Assembly (NCBI GenBank): GCA_022592445.1
Contig: JABYQR010000244.1
Coordinates: 1 to 64,000 of the forward strand
Source: Cytidiella melzeri
Taxonomy: Eukaryota > Basidiomycota > Agaricomycetes > Polyporales > Irpicaceae
DNA: 64,000 nt
Direction of reading: 5' to 3'
Each line of letters opens with the position of its first letter. Within the stretch, counting starts at the first letter, position 1. The position numbers were made by a program, and so were the translations under genes. Of the stretch, positions 11,004-23,690 are shown in pieces. The notes below the pieces were generated by a model, which saw only the letters and a list, made by a program, of their open reading frames with translations, was not told the origin of the DNA and did no database searches.

Positions 11004-11492
11004 CACACTTTTTCCTTTCTTTTCCTTTTATTTTTGTTATCTTATCTTATCTTATCAATGGCACATGACTACTGCATGTGATCAAGTACATGTGACAGAC
11101 TGGTCACATGATCATAGAAGGTGCTGGAACATTGTGGAACATTGTAGAACATCACACCATAGCACACCATACGTTCCCACGGCAGTGTTAGGAGTACAGA
11201 CCTGGTACCAGGGGTCCTTGTCTGAGATGTATATAAACCCACCCTGTAGCTCCCTAAAGACCTCAGATTCTACCTCCTGGTCCTTAGGTGACATTCACCT
11301 TGTACCTAGTCCACCACTGTACTAACATACCTGGTCTTTAGCTCATTGTCAGCTGCTCCCTTGTTGTGTCTCTCTCCCTTTCCTCATCATCATTACCTCT
11401 GTTGTCATTGTCCACGCGAGTTCGCTCGTCGTTCCTCCCTCCCCCTGTTGTCACTTTTTCGCTCTTCATGGAGTTTGGTTGTGTTCTTGACA
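10991..11492 (+). repeat. 5' LTR of element E (502 bp)
   Basis: It starts TGTCACGAGCATGC and ends GTGTTCTTGACA. It contains tgtatataaacccacc (about 11228), a likely core promoter, and a C/T-rich leader. It lacks an 18-bp segment that is present in the 3' copy. Confidence 0.92.
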
Positions 11493-11631
11493 TTGGGTAG
11501 AATCTCCGTGCGCTCGCCTGGACGTTGCGCAACCGCACACCTCTCTTTTCCCAAAAGTTTATAAAAGTTTAGTCCCCCCGGTTTACCAGTACGTTGTATT
11601 GGCCCGAACCTTTGATCTTACATCTCACTTC

Positions 11632-12318
11632 ATGGTTGTAGTGCCCAAGGACGTATGCATTCGTTGCCGTGTACCCGAGTCCTTCTTTGAGGCTCGCCCA
11701 GAACTACGCGAGCAAGGTCGTCCTCGTCTCTACACAGAAAAGAACCTCAAAGCCATTGTCTCCTATGTCTCACGTTGCCCTCACTACCATCCCCTGGGCA
11801 CCAGGCTTCCTGCCTTTGACCACAAACAGTTTGCTCATGACAACAAGTCCATCAAGGAACGTGCACGCACAGAACGCGCGCAAATCCTCGCTAAGCGAAT
11901 TGAGAAACCGTCTCTCAAGGATTGCGTCTCCCAGGCACCCCTGCCACTGCGCCCAGACGCACAAAAACCTGTGACACTCGATTTCCACAAGTTTTCCATC
12001 AAGGATCAAGTTGGCATCCTCAAGCCGAAGATCGAGGCCACTACCAGACGCCTCAAGATTCTGATCGAACTCACTCGCGACCAGAACGGTTTGCAGACCC
12101 AGGCAATTTTACTCCTTAACAATGAACTTCTGCACTTCATCGACCACACAGAGGAAGTACTCTCCACGCGTACACCTGCCCAACTCAAAGCACTGAACTG
12201 GGGCTTGCAGTCAGTAGGGCAGATCAACTTCACGCAATTATGCAAGAGGTTGACAGAAGTTACAAGTAGAGTTGCATTTGTAGCAGATGGAGGATACTTT
12301 GAAAAACTTCCCTTGTAA
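11632..12318 (+). CDS. Unrecognised 228-aa ORF between the 5' LTR and gag of element E
   Basis: It is the longest unbroken non-pol frame in element E. It opens MVVVPKDVCIRC (ATG at 11632; the frame also stays open a little upstream) and ends in TAA at 12316-12318. It is basic in the middle (KSIKERARTERAQILAKRIEK) and helical towards the end (NNELLHFIDHTEEVLS). I see no zinc knuckle, capsid-like, nuclease or protease motif, and no signal peptide. Chromoviruses normally go straight from LTR to gag, so this is an added gene or an N-terminal gag extension. It is intact while pol is broken. Confidence 0.5.
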   Translation: MVVVPKDVCIRCRVPESFFEARPELREQGRPRLYTEKNLKAIVSYVSRCPHYHPLGTRLPAFDHKQFAHDNKSIKERARTERAQILAKRIEKPSLKDCVSQAPLPLRPDAQKPVTLDFHKFSIKDQVGILKPKIEATTRRLKILIELTRDQNGLQTQAILLLNNELLHFIDHTEEVLSTRTPAQLKALNWGLQSVGQINFTQLCKRLTEVTSRVAFVADGGYFEKLPL

Positions 12319-12531
12319 TAGATAGTCATCATTGAGTGCAATAATCTATTCCACATCTTCGACCCCGACAATCTTCAGGATTGTCACAATAACAAAGAAG
12401 ACCACGCGTACATCGAGGTCTGCAAACAACAACCGTGTCCAAATTGAGGTCAAAAGTTTGTAGTATCTTGTCATTTCAGAGAAGGACAACGATACTCTGG
12501 TTACGCACCCTGCAATAACAGTCAAATCCCG

Positions 12532-13760
12532 TTGATTGTCGAAGTTCCCGGAGTAGTTGAAGTTCCGGGAGAACTAGAACTTGATACCAGTACAGTCACA
12601 CCAGTCTTAACTGAAATCACCACTGCCGTTCCTGTCCCCAAATCCATACCAGAAATCTCACCGGTAACTCCCGAATTACCTACAGTTGCCACCACCAATC
12701 CCGTACTTGTCATAATGGCAACACCCGCAGTAGACCCCGCCCTGATTGCAGCTATTGTAGCTGCAGTTGCGCAAGCAATGCCGAGACCGCAAGTCACGGT
12801 CAACAATAACAACCCCAAGCCCAATAGATACAAGGGTGAACATGGCCGCAACTTAGAGCGATTCCTGTCACAATGCGAGGCTTACTGGGTAACTGCCAGT
12901 ATTGCCGATAAAAAAACTAAGGTCCTGACAGCAATTTACCGGTTGTCGGAGAAGGCTGCCCAATGGGCAATACCGGTCACGGACCATATGGCTGACCACA
13001 CAACCTCAATACATGGGCCAAGTTTAGAACCAAGCTCAAGAAGTACTTCGGTGATGCAACGCCCAAAGATACTGCTATCCGTGAGTTGGAAAAGCTCTGT
13101 GGAGCCGAGAAAAAGGAGAAGAATGCGTGTGACGTAGGTACTTACGTCACCAATTTCCAATCCTACGTGGGACGCATTAATGGGTCAAGCAACAAGGACA
13201 AGGAGATCCGGTTCATCAAGAGTCTCCCTGAATACATCTATGGGCAACTGGCAACAGCCGAAGCACCTCCGGCCAATTACCAAGGCTGGATTGATAGGTC
13301 CCTGAAAATGGCAGCTGCATACGCCCGCATCAGGGAGACAACGGTAAAGAAAACTCTGTCTGTTCCCCCGTCAACTACGTCGAGACCTACCCAGTCTCAG
13401 CCCAGGTTTACTCCGGCTCCCCGTCCTTCCAACGGTCCGGTTCCCATGAAGGTTGACGCCTCCAAAATGCAACAAGGTTGGCGGTGTTACAACTGCCAAG
13501 AACTTACCACCGACCCTAGTCACATTGCATGCACGTGCACCAAACCGGCAATTCCACGCCCACCACCTCAAGGGACTCCTGTGGCTGCTACCAATGGAGA
13601 AGTACCTTCTTCTCGGGCCGAAGAAAAGAAGCCTGAGAAGGAAGAAGCGTCAAGCTCGCCGGGAGTGTTGGAAGTGACACTCAATGCTGTGCTAGGGGAA
13701 TTGGAGAAGTTGAGGGCCAAGAACGCTGACCTCAAGAAGAGATTGGAGGAGGGTTTTTGA
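12532..13760 (+). pseudogene. gag of element E
   Basis: The first frame (12532-about 13060) has a proline/threonine-rich leader, then KPNRYKGEHGRNLERFLSQCEAY and AIYRLSEKAAQWA, the gag core. A frameshift near 13010-13090 moves it into the frame that ends at 13760. That frame continues with NFQSYVGRINGSSN, a degenerate knuckle (CYNCQE ... HIACTC) and a heptad-like tail (LGELEKLRAKNADLKKRLEE) that probably forms a coiled coil. The loss of standard knuckle spacing may itself be decay. Confidence 0.8.
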
Positions 13761-15270
13761 TTCGGGCCGTGATTCAAGCTGCGCAAGCACGCGCCCCACG
13801 TATACCATGTAACAATAGATTTTCCGCACTCGCATCTGATGTAGTAGAGACTGGTTCTGAATCAGAACATTTTCACGTACCTATCACGGTCTCAGGAGTA
13901 CGGAGATCTAAAGAAGTTGCAGCAATGATTGATAGTGGAGCCTCGACACTATTCATTCATAAACGGTTTGTTCGAGAGCATCGTATCAGAACCCGGAAGT
14001 TGAAACAACCCATTCCGGTGTACAACATAGATGGAACCCCAAATTGAGACGGGGCTATTGACAAAGTTGCCATTCTGAATATGAGGATAGGGGACCACGA
14101 GGAGAGGACCATCTTCACAGTCACTGATATTGGACCAGAAGACATAATTATAGGAATCAATTGGTTGCGGTATCATAACCCCACCATTGATTGGTATGAA
14201 GGCATCATCAGGATGGATGGATGTCCTGATGCATGTAAACCCAGGCAACGGGTTGATGAAGCGAAGGAGGTTGCAGCTAAGAGAACAGCTGAGCCTAAAC
14301 GGAGAAGAGGATCCCAGGATTACGGAAAGTTGTGGAACAACTTCCGTACTTGCCGGTGGATACAGAAGAGGATGAAGAAGACCTCGAGGAGATCACGGAA
14401 GGTTCCGGAAGTTTGGATGTAGCTGAATGGCCGAAGTTACAGGCGCAGGCCACTACTCAGCTTGGTGGAAAAGGAACTCCCCGACGCATTCTTCATACAT
14501 GTCCGACACCTATTGTACAGGAAGGCAAACACTTGTTCACTCTAGCAGGATACACATACTCTAGTGAATTAGCTGAGATCGAGAACTGGGTCAAACCAGT
14601 CAAAACGTTTGAGGAGATGGTACCTGAACAATACCGTCAACATACTCATATCTTTTCTAAGACGGAATCTCAACGACTTCCAGAACACAAATTGTACGAC
14701 CATGCAATTGAATTAATTCCGGAAGCAAAAAGATTCCATGCAAAGGTTTATCCGCTGTCGCATCCTGAGCAAGAAGAACTTGACAGGTTCATCCAGGAGA
14801 ACCTAGAGAAAGGGTACATTCGACCGTCAAAATCTCCAATGGCGTCACCTTTCTTCTTTGTCAAGAAAAAGGACGGAAAGTTGCGCCCGGTTCAGGACTA
14901 TCAAAAGTTGAACCAGGTTACCATCAAGAACAGATATCCACTACCATTAATTTCTGAACTCATGGATAGGCTAAGAGGGGCTAAGTTCTTCACTAAGCTG
15001 GACGTCAGATGGGGATACAATAATGTCCGCATCAAGGAAGGCGATGAACACAAAGCTGCATTTGTCACCAATCGGGATTATTTGAACCTACAGTCATGTT
15101 CTTCAGCTTACCAATTCCCCGGCTACGTTCCAGAACATGATGAACGACATCTTTGCTGACCTCATTGCTGAGGGCAAGGTCACTGTTTACTTAGATGATA
15201 TTCTCATCTATTCCAAGGAGATATCCGACATTGTGCGGTGGTACATGAAGTTCTGAGACGACTCAGCAGC
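13757..15270 (+). pseudogene. protease and N-terminal half of RT of element E
   Basis: The protease motif AAMIDSGASTLFIHKRF lies near 13917-13970; a TGA follows at 14045, and the frame resumes with FTVTDIGPEDIIIGINWLRYH. A frameshift near 14330 leads into RT (KSPMASPFFFVKKKDGKLRP, LNQVTIKNRYPLPL). A second shift after 15080 breaks the region before [11 protein letters not shown] (about 15189). All catalytic motifs can be found but no single frame spans them. Confidence 0.85.
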
Positions 15271-15359
15271 ATGACCTGTTTCTCAAGCCTGAGAAATGCA
15301 AATTTGAGCATTCAGAGACAGAGTATCTTGGTGTTATCATTGGCCACAATCAGTTACGT

Positions 15360-17080
15360 ATGGACCCTGTCAAAGTAAAGGCAGTGGCCGAATGGCCTGT
15401 ACCACAAAACGTCTCCGATATCCGCCGATTTCGAGGGTTTGCAAACTTCTACCGGAGATTCATCAAGGACTTCGGAAAGATATGTAAGCCTCTAGATTGT
15501 CTTACGGGCAAGGTCCCTTGGAAATGGGGCTCTGAAGAGCAGTCAGCGTTTGATGAACTCTGCCGACAATTTGTGGAAGCGCCGGTGTTGGCAATGTGGA
15601 GTTTTGATAGACCCACACGTTTGGAAACGGACGCATCCGGATATGCAATGGGAGGGGTATTGGAGCAACAAGCCAAAGACGGCACGTGGCATCCAGTAGC
15701 CTATTGGTCTGAAGGCATGACTGAGACCAAACGGAACTATGAAATATACAACCGTGAACTCATGGCAATTGTACGAGCTCTCGAAGACTGGTGTCATTAC
15801 CTGGGAGGACTACCAGAGAAATTTCCCATTTTCTCTTATCACAAGAACCTCGAGTACTGGAAGACAGCTCGTAACTTGACACGTCGTCAAGCGTGTTGGT
15901 CGTTATTCCTTTCACGCTTCAACTTTGAGATTATTTCAAAGCCCGGGAAATCTATGGGAAAGTCGGATTCCATGTCACGGTTGGGTCAACATGAGGTCAA
16001 AGACGAAGAAGACAATCTATCACGAGTAGTCTTAGCACCCGAGGTCTTTCGAGCTGCTGCATCTCAACATGGACAGGCTAGTGTACAGCCAGATAGAGAT
16101 CTATTGAAACAAATCCGTGAATGTTCCCTCCGAGAGACTGAGGTGGCAGAAGCGCTTGCCAAAGTCAAGAAACTCGGACCTCGCCTTCTTAGCCGCGGAC
16201 TCGAAGAATGGAACGTGGAGAATGGACTGTTGCTGTTCCGGGGAAAATTTTATGTCCCTAAAGATGACAAGATCCGCAAGGAACTAGTTCGGAGACACCA
16301 TGACTTGCCCGCTGCCAGACATCCGGGCAGGTACAAAACACTAGATTTACTATCTCGGAACTACTGGTTGCCTAGCATGACACGCTTTGTCAATGACTAC
16401 GTAGACACGTGTGACACCTGTCAAAGAACCAAGACGTACCCTGCCCCACCACGCGGTCCGCTCAATCCGCTAGATCCACCCAATGCTCCGTGGGAGAGCA
16501 TCACCACAGACTTTATTGTCAAGCTGCCGCCATGTAAAGGATACAATTCCATCACGGTTGCAGTTGACCGAACAACAGCGCAGGTGCATTGTTACCTATC
16601 ACGGGAAAGCATGAAAACTCCCGAACACGTGCAGGATTATATTGCAAACGTGTTTCGACTCCATGGTGTACCTCGTCAGATGATCTCAGACCGCAGATCA
16701 GTGTTTGCGTCCAAGTTCCTTTATGCTATCTACAATGCACTCGGAGTAAAGTTGTCCATGTCCACAGCGTATCACCCTCAGACAGACGGTAAAACAGGAC
16801 GTGTGAACCAAGAGATAGAACAGTATCTCCGAGTATTCTGTTCCTTCCGACAGGATGACTGGGTAGACTGGTTGCCAATTGCAGAGTTTGCGCTCAATAG
16901 CCGGGTACACTCGTCCACCGGGAAGGCTCCCTTCGAACTGATCTATGGGTATCTACCAGAGTTCCAGGTGCCTTTGAACCCGGTAACAAACGTTCCCGCA
17001 GCAGACGAACGTCTTCGAGCACTCAGAGAAGCCCAAGAAGACGCCAAAGCACTGCGGGCAAAGGCTGATTTCACATGGCG
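15360..17080 (+). pseudogene. RT thumb, RNase H and integrase of element E
   Basis: A long open frame covers the RT connection (FRGFANFYRRFIKDF), RNase H (LETDASGYAMGGVL, YNRELMAIVRALEDW), the HHCC zinc module (HHDLPAARHPGRYKT ... CDTCQRTK) and the integrase core (ESITTDFIVKLPP, MISDRRSVFASKF, TAYHPQTDGKTGRVNQE). In the core, ISDRGSVF-type sequence has become ISDRRS. The frame is then lost in the MITE that starts at about 17069. Confidence 0.9.
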
Positions 17081-17674
17081 TGAAATTATTGTGAGAGTTA
17101 TTTGAGATGTTAAAAATCCCGTGAATATCTGGTTATGTTTGGTAGGTTACATTGATATACAATCAAAGACTTTTTTGTGAATTTTCTACAAATTTTTAAG
17201 CCTATCTACTGGCAGCCTTTCCGCACTCCAAAAATCCGTGTCAATATTGATTTTTTGGGCAGATTTCCGACCAACCTAAAATTGTAAAGACAAATAGATT
17301 TCCCACGTGTGTCGGGTGATGGCAAACATAACGTGGCAAACAACTTTCCAGAACTTTTCAGTAGCACGTCGCCAGAAATTCTACCTGCCCTTTCCTTTTC
17401 TGGATTTTTTCATGCCCTTTTCCAAATCCGTGGAAGGCATTTTTTCCACTTGATTTTCCAAGCCTTGAAAGGTAAACTTCCTTTCATTTTTCTTTCTGAC
17501 TTAACTACCACTTAAAAACATAAATTCCTGCCCCTGAAAAGGCACAGAATTTGTATAGCATTATTTTGTATTCTCAAACATTAAGAAACAATTCCAAGCC
17601 CAAAATTGCTTATGGATTATCTGCTGATAGTTAACATTTAAGTGGGTAATCGTGCAAATTTCAAGGTGTGTGAA
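17069..17674. mobile_element. AT-rich MITE-like insertion in the integrase tail of element E
   Basis: About 600 bp of AT-rich non-coding DNA separates KALRAKAD from the continuing integrase tail EAALQLTAECMKRFYD. The ends are imperfect inverted repeats: the left tttcacatggcgtgaaatta and the complement of the right end, tttcacacaccttgaaattt. I could not identify a target duplication, so the superfamily and the exact ends are uncertain. Confidence 0.5.
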
Positions 17675-18245
17675 ATCGGTATTTGCCCCTAGTGAAGCTG
17701 CGTTACAACTCACGGCAGAATGCATGAAGCGATTCTATGACCACAGAGTTACAAAGGCTCCTCAGTTTAAAGTCAGTGATAAGGTTTACGTGGAACGCAA
17801 GAAACATCCAAAGGAACAGCCAGTGGCAAAACTAGCACCGAAACGAGATGGTCCTTATGAAGTCTTGGAAAAGATTGGGGAGCTAAATTATCAGGTCAAA
17901 CTCACCATTCAAGACAAGCGTCACCCAGTGTTCCATGTAGATAGGCTGCGACCGGCCAAGACGGCAAGTTTGGTCACTAACCGGGAATTTCCTGAACTGG
18001 AGCCAATTATGGTTGATGAAGAAGAGGAGTACAAGGTAGAACAGATTCTTGATTCAAGGATCTTTGGGCGGAAGAAAGAGTTTCAGTACTGTGTCAAGTG
18101 GAAAGGATACCCAGAATCAGAAAATTCCTGGGAACCAGCAACTAACATCACTCATGCTGATGAAGCTGTAGAAAATTTCCACAAACAACACCTAGGAGCT
18201 CCACAACCAATCGCTGCATCTCTATTCTTGGCGCTGAACTTCTGA
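17675..18245 (+). pseudogene. integrase C-terminus and chromodomain of element E
   Basis: After the MITE the frame gives the GPY/F-like module (KVYVERKKHPKEQ, DGPYEVLEKIGELNYQVKL, HPVFHVDRLRPAK). A chromodomain follows (YKVEQILDSRIFGRKKEFQYCVKWKGYPESENSWEP, given here by its ends YKVEQILD and NSWEP), with the aromatic positions Y, W and W kept. It stops at TGA 18243. Some 100 bp of 3' UTR and a purine tract (about 18347-18362) lead into the 3' LTR. Confidence 0.85.
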
Positions 18246-18364
18246 CCAATCAACAAGAATTTTGAGAAACTACCTTCAGAAACTCTATGACGTGTATCCT
18301 TGTGGGAAGACGGAAAAGACTCAACTCCTGCCTTCTGGAGAAAAGGCCTTTAGGAGAGGGGTAA

Positions 18365-18884
18365 TGTCACGAGCATGCACACTTTTTCCTTTCTTTTCCT
18401 TTTATTTTTGTTATCTTATCTTATTGATTTCCTTATCTTATCTTATCAATGGCACATGACTACTGCATGTGATCAAGTACATGTGACAGACTGGTCACAT
18501 GATCATAGAAGGTGCTGGAACATTGTGGAACATTGTAGAACATCACACCATAGCACACCATACGTTCCCACGGCAGTGTTAGGAGTACAGACCTGGTACC
18601 AGGGGTCCTTGTCTGAGATGTATATAAACCCACCCTGTAGCTCCCTAAAGACCTCAGATTCTACCTCCTGGTCTTTAGGTGACATTCACCTTGTACCTAG
18701 TCCACCACTGTACTAACATACCTGGTCTTTAGCTCATTGTCAGCTGCTGCCTCGTTGTCGTCTCTCTCCCTTTCCTCATCATCATTACCTCTGTCGTCAT
18801 CGTCCACGCGGGTTCGCTCGTCGTTCCTCCCTCCCCCTGTGGCCACTTCCTCACTCTTCATAGAGTTTGGTTGTGTTCTTGACA
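18365..18884 (+). repeat. 3' LTR of element E (520 bp)
   Basis: It starts TGTCACGAGCATGC after the purine tract ggagaggggtaa and ends GTTCTTGACA. It carries an 18-bp insertion (ttgatttcct-type, about 18425) relative to the 5' copy and keeps more CpG dinucleotides than that copy. Confidence 0.92.
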
Positions 18885-18889
18885 GTATG

Positions 18890-19865
18890 GGACACAAACT
18901 TTTCGAATGGCCCATTCCTTGTCTTGATAGGCCAAGTCAGCCACTTGGCTGGCCAGTCGTCCCGGGAACAATCAATTGTTGTTGGGCTCGTGAGCTCGCA
19001 ATAAAGAGGCATGAAAAACATCATGAATACCGCGGGGCTTCAGGTCGGCTGGCAAATCCAAGCAGTGGAAATTGTTTCCAAAGTCCTCGAGAATGCGGTA
19101 AGGCCCAATGAATTTTGGAATGAGTTTTCGAGCTAAACCTTTGGGTAGTGAGAGGTTCTTAGTAGACACATACACGAGATCCTCCCGCGAGAATGGTACA
19201 GGCCGCCGCCTGCGGTTGGCGTCTCGTGTCTGCTTGACTCGCGCGGCGATAATGCTGTCGTGTGCCGACATGACAGCAAATTTCACCTTCTGGGCATACG
19301 CCCAAACTCCTGGGTACTTGTCTTTGTCCGCATGGTCCCAAATCATGCTGCGAGGCATCCAACCGTGGTTAAGAAAGAAAGGGGCGTAGCCGGTTGACTC
19401 CGACCGGGTGAGGTTAATTGCAAACTCAATGGCAGGCAACTTTGAAACCCAATCGCGCTGCGTTGGACCAATGCACTGCCGAAGCATTTGTGTTATGGCT
19501 TGGTTGGCTCTCTCTGTTAACCCGTCAGACTTGGGATGATATGCACTGGACATGTGCAAGTCGACCCCTATCAGGGAGTGAAGGTGTGTCCAAAATATAC
19601 TGGTGAAAAGCACATCCCGGTCACTAATAATGGCTTTAGGCAGCCCATGGAGCTTGTATACCTCCGCAAACACTAGTTCCACAATATCACGCGCATTGTA
19701 ATCAATGCGGCTCAGAACAAGGTGTACCATAGCAGTGAGTAGATCAATGATTACTGTGATAGAGTCAAACGATCCATCCCGATTTTCGGAGGTGGGCAGG
19801 GGCCCTACGAAGTCAATCCCTATAGCCTCCCAAGGTTCGCTCGGAACAGGGAGAGGGTTCAGCAA
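18890..19865 (-). pseudogene. integrase of element D
   Basis: The minus-strand frame shows PWEAIGIDFVGPLPTS (first Asp), AIISDRDVLFTSIFW (second Asp), SSAYHPKSDGLTERANQ (Glu) and a GPYRILEDFG module ending HASLLRAHEPNNN. A TGA follows where a CGA would continue the frame into LFPGRLASQ. Upstream the zinc module spans the TAG-type break at about 19925 (HSMLAHLGAYKTL ... CKRSKP). Element E is inserted just after this region. Confidence 0.88.
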
Positions 19866-19922
19866 CCCATAAGGTTTCTGATTACTTGGTTTGCTCCGCT
19901 TACAGGTTACACAGGTCTCGCA

Positions 19923-21847
19923 TTACCTGCGCGTGTCTGGGCCCATAGCTTTCCACCAGACATGGTCATGTAGCAGGCTCAGCGTCTTGTAGGCTCCCAA
20001 GTGTGCCAACATGGAGTGAGCGTGGGAGATCACTATTTTCTGCAAACTCCGTCCCTCACTGACTACGTCTGGTATACAGAGCCGCTCAGCCCCTGCGTCT
20101 TTCAGCAATACCAAGCCGTCTCGCACGACAAAATTCTTGCAGTGCTTAGGTTCTTTCAGGATTGCAGCAAACGTTGGATCGTTGGGATACCGGTTTTGTA
20201 CCAACGTAGGGATATGCAGGTTGCCCTTGCTCCTGCTCAGAAGATTAATAAGAGGGCTCTCAACTGTAGGCTTATCTGTGGGTGAGTGCACCGGCAGGGG
20301 TAATGTGTCATGTGTAGCTGAGGGTACAACTTTTGCATCATGTGCCAGGGCCTTTGTTTCCGCCAGTGTCCCCATGTCCTCCACTTGTTCCGCACGTGGA
20401 CCGTGAAGGACAAGCCTCTTGATACGCTTAGCAAACTCTTTTGATGTCTATGGACGCCTTGAATCAGGTGGAGGAGGTCTCCAGCGTGGAAGTAGAGCCG
20501 CACGTGTCTCGACGTTGACGAGCACGGGAATAGACACGGCAAATGAGGCCAGTCGTTAAGGTAGGTCCTCGTCATCATCAAACATTGTGTATTCCGACGC
20601 TGCACAAACAGTTCCAGGTGCCTCGTTAGAATACAACCAACTCAACACATCAGGCAACTGGTTGTCTGAGCCCGGAATGTACTCAAACATGAAGTTCAAC
20701 TCAGATATGCGCTCGATCCACTGTGCCTGCCGAGCTGACAGATTGCGCTGCTTTAGCAGGTGAATCAGTCCCTTATGGTCCGTGACCCATGTGAACTGAC
20801 ATCCCAACAGAATGTCCCGATGCCAGCGCATAGATTCTACTCCCGCCAACATTTCAATCTCATGAATGGGATAATTTGCCTGCGCAGAGGACAGCTTGGC
20901 CGAGAAGAATGCGGCTACACGGGCAGTACGTTGATCCGCGCCCTGCAAGATCACCCCAGCAATGCCACTGACCGAGCCATCGGTGACCAGCCAAATGGGG
21001 GGTGCACCCTCCTCAAAACTTAGCAGAACACGGTGATGGTCACGGTGAGCATGTACCAACACTTGTATCTCATCAAAGGCCTGCTGATGTGTGTGATTCC
21101 AGCTGAACAACTTGTCACTGCCTGTTAGCTCCATCAATACACCCATGGAAATACAAATGGATGCAATATTGTCTGCAAGATACCCGACCGAGCCCAAGAA
21201 TCCTCGCAAAAGATCCTTCGAAGTGGGCACCTTCCAATGGAGTACCAAGTCAACCTTGTCAGGGTCCATTCGGATACCATCATTGTCTACAATGCGGCCA
21301 AGGACGTTAAGCTCGGAGCACAGGAATGCAGCTTGGAGGCATTCAGGTAGAGTGACTCCCGCTTCAGGATAACAATGACCGTCTTGACGTGCTGAACATG
21401 TTCTTGCAGGGTGTCCGAGTATACAAGGATGTCATCCAGGTACACTTCCATGAAGACACCAACGTACTGTCCAAACAGGTGGTTCATCAGGGTTTGGTAT
21501 GTCGCAACAGCATTGCAGTCACCTGCTGCAACACAAGACTAATCATGTTTCTGTCTGGTGTGGTCATAGCGTTACGCTCAACATGATCGGGCTCGACGCA
21601 AATACAGTCATATGCGTCCTTGCCATCAAGTGAGGACTGAAACAGCTTTTTAGCTATACGGTGAAGGATACCCTCCATATCTGGTAAGGGTGAAGTCACC
21701 TTAATGGTGTTGCTGTTACACTCACGCAGGTCACAAACAGAGCGCAATCAGGGAGGAACATCACGAATTCCCGTGCCAGGCTTGGTCAGGAGAAGCATGG
21801 GGCTTGTGTTTCGAGCATTAATCACTCTCCACCTCCCTGACTTTCAG
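19923..21847 (-). pseudogene. RT and RNase H of element D
   Basis: Fragments in shifted frames show the RT box VYLDDILVYSD (about 21410), the primer grip side and a diverged RNase H (WLVTDGSVSGIAGVIL, ITHEIEMLAG-type SANYPIHEIEMLAGVESMRWH, VTDHKGLIHLL). A linker with the HHCC zinc-module histidines (HAHSMLAHLG) ends the segment. The RNase H lineage (IHEIEMLA, HRDILLG) is the type found in mushroom gypsy elements distinct from elements B and E. Confidence 0.82.
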
Positions 21848-22076
21848 TAGGTGTCGCGCTTTGCAGCCCACAAGGGACAAAGGGCATTGGGGCACCGGGA
21901 AGGCCGCCAGTGATACACCTTGCTGGGGTCTTTCAACGGGATCCGGTGGTTGATTGCCCGAAGTGGCGGTAATGGAGTGTCACTCGCATCTGTGCTTGCA
22001 ATGGGACATGCGTATTTGCGCAGCATTTCTCGCGCTTATTCGAGCTGACCCTCGTATAAGTCGGCCACACGGAACT

Positions 22077-23690
22077 CTAAACACGCACATGCTTCCCTTG
22101 GATAGGCAGAGGGCTATCGCTTCCTACATCAATAGTGAGTGGATTAAATCCCAATGACACCTTGTGCTGAAAGAGAAACGGAGTCCCCAGTATCATGTCG
22201 TAGTTGAGTAAATTTACGACATCAAAATGGCGCATTTCTTTTATGGACTGATAGCTAAGCTCAAGGCTACATCCCAAGCTGATCTTCGCACGAGACCCTT
22301 GTACCGCCAGATGAACCGGTAATTGTCTCTCGAGTTCAAACGTCGCAAGGTGCAACTGATGTACAAGTTTTGTAGATACAAAATTGGCAAGAGAACCAGA
22401 GTCAAGCAAGGCCCGAGCTGGGTGACCATTGACATGTATCACAGCGACGGCAGGCTCCGGAATGAGCCGTTTAAAGTCCCGAGGTGATGAGGCATTGCGC
22501 TGCAGAGCATGTATAGTCGCGTGAGTTGCAACCTGCACGGTGTTGAGTTCGAGACACTCACCATCTAATACAGTTGCCGTAGGAGTCTGGTACAACAGCC
22601 CTAGCTTGCCCTCCAGGTCATCCAGATCAAAGAGCTCATCCATGAAGTCCCGGCAGATGGCCTGGGCATACAAATTGGGCAGGTCGAAGTTCGGAATCTG
22701 CAAAAGAGCAACTGTGATCTCGGAATAGATGTACAGGTATGCGTCGTATACTACGAGTACTTCCTCAGAAGCGTCTGACCGGTGGCACACAAAACAGGGC
22801 GACAGAATATCCCTCCCGTGGTCTTCCAACCATTGCGCAGGGTACGGACTCTCTTTGTTCAGTACCTGTTCTGTGGTACTTACCAGATTGTCGCCCATAG
22901 GTTCACCAGGAATACGTCTCCGAAGGCAATTCCAGTGCCCAAGTTGGCGGGCCACCTGTTTGTTGTACCACTGCGGAAGGTTGAAGTCCGGCCGTTGCAG
23001 GTATACCTTGGGAGCAAGGATGTCCCGAATAGGGTGATGTGCCATAATCACAAATTTAGTGGGACTGACTTGATAGGATATAATATTGTCAGATTTCCAC
23101 AGAGCTTGGTCAAAGGCTACGTGATGACAGCAATAAGGTGCGTGACGCTGCAAGACGGTCATTGCTTGTTGCTCCAGTGCGTAACTGAACCAATGACGCG
23201 GGCGTCCTTCCCAACCAGTGCGAGGGAGCTCCAGAAGAGGGGCCCCTTGGTAGAATTGGCCTAGAGGGAGACCTGAAAACTTGATGAACAATATGCTCAA
23301 CTCGGCCCCGCCCAAGGTTGCGGTACTTTCTGCAAGACACTGGAGGGCCTCGATGTCAGTATAGTTCAGTTCTACATTGCTGACGGTTACTCCTGGAGGC
23401 TTCCCTTGTTGAGGTGAAGTTGTTGTATTTGCGGTAGGACAATTTTGCGCCAAGTGCCCTGTGTCGAAGCACTTGAAACAGCGGCCCTCTGCCTTCAGGT
23501 CAGCCTTCTGTTTTGCAGAGAGGGTCCCCGTCTTATCAACCTTTTTAGCCGGGTTCCGGGTGACAGACTTTGAAGACGGCACGGGGGCTGAGGAGGCTTC
23601 ACCGATGCCCATACAAGTGGAACTTTGGTAGCGTCCTGGGCCAGCACCACGCCCTCGAGGGGGTGAAGGCCGGTCCTGTCGATTAAACAA
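22077..23690 (-). pseudogene. zinc knuckle and protease region of element D
   Basis: A 537-residue frame starts with a basic leader, then the CCHC knuckle CFKCFDTGHLAQNC (C-x2-C-x4-H-x4-C, near 23455-23500). A long region of unknown role (WYNKQVARQLGHWNCLRRRI) follows, then the retropepsin motif ARALLDSGSLANFVS (about 22380) with LLNYDMILGTPFL downstream. It is the best-preserved frame of element D. Confidence 0.8.

Larger units (their letters stand above)
10991..18884 (+). mobile_element. Full-length Ty3/gypsy chromovirus (element E) nested in element D
   Basis: LTRs at 10991-11492 and 18365-18884 flank an extra ORF, gag, protease, RT, RNase H, integrase and a chromodomain. The target duplication GTATG is perfect (10986-10990, 18885-18889). 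The LTRs begin TGTCACGAGC and end TTCTTGACA. They differ by an 18-bp indel in a ttatcttatc repeat and by scattered substitutions, many CG to TG/CA. Three further solo LTR or LTR copies of this family lie in the window. The pol frames are shifted several times and a 606-bp MITE sits in the integrase tail. Confidence 0.93.
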
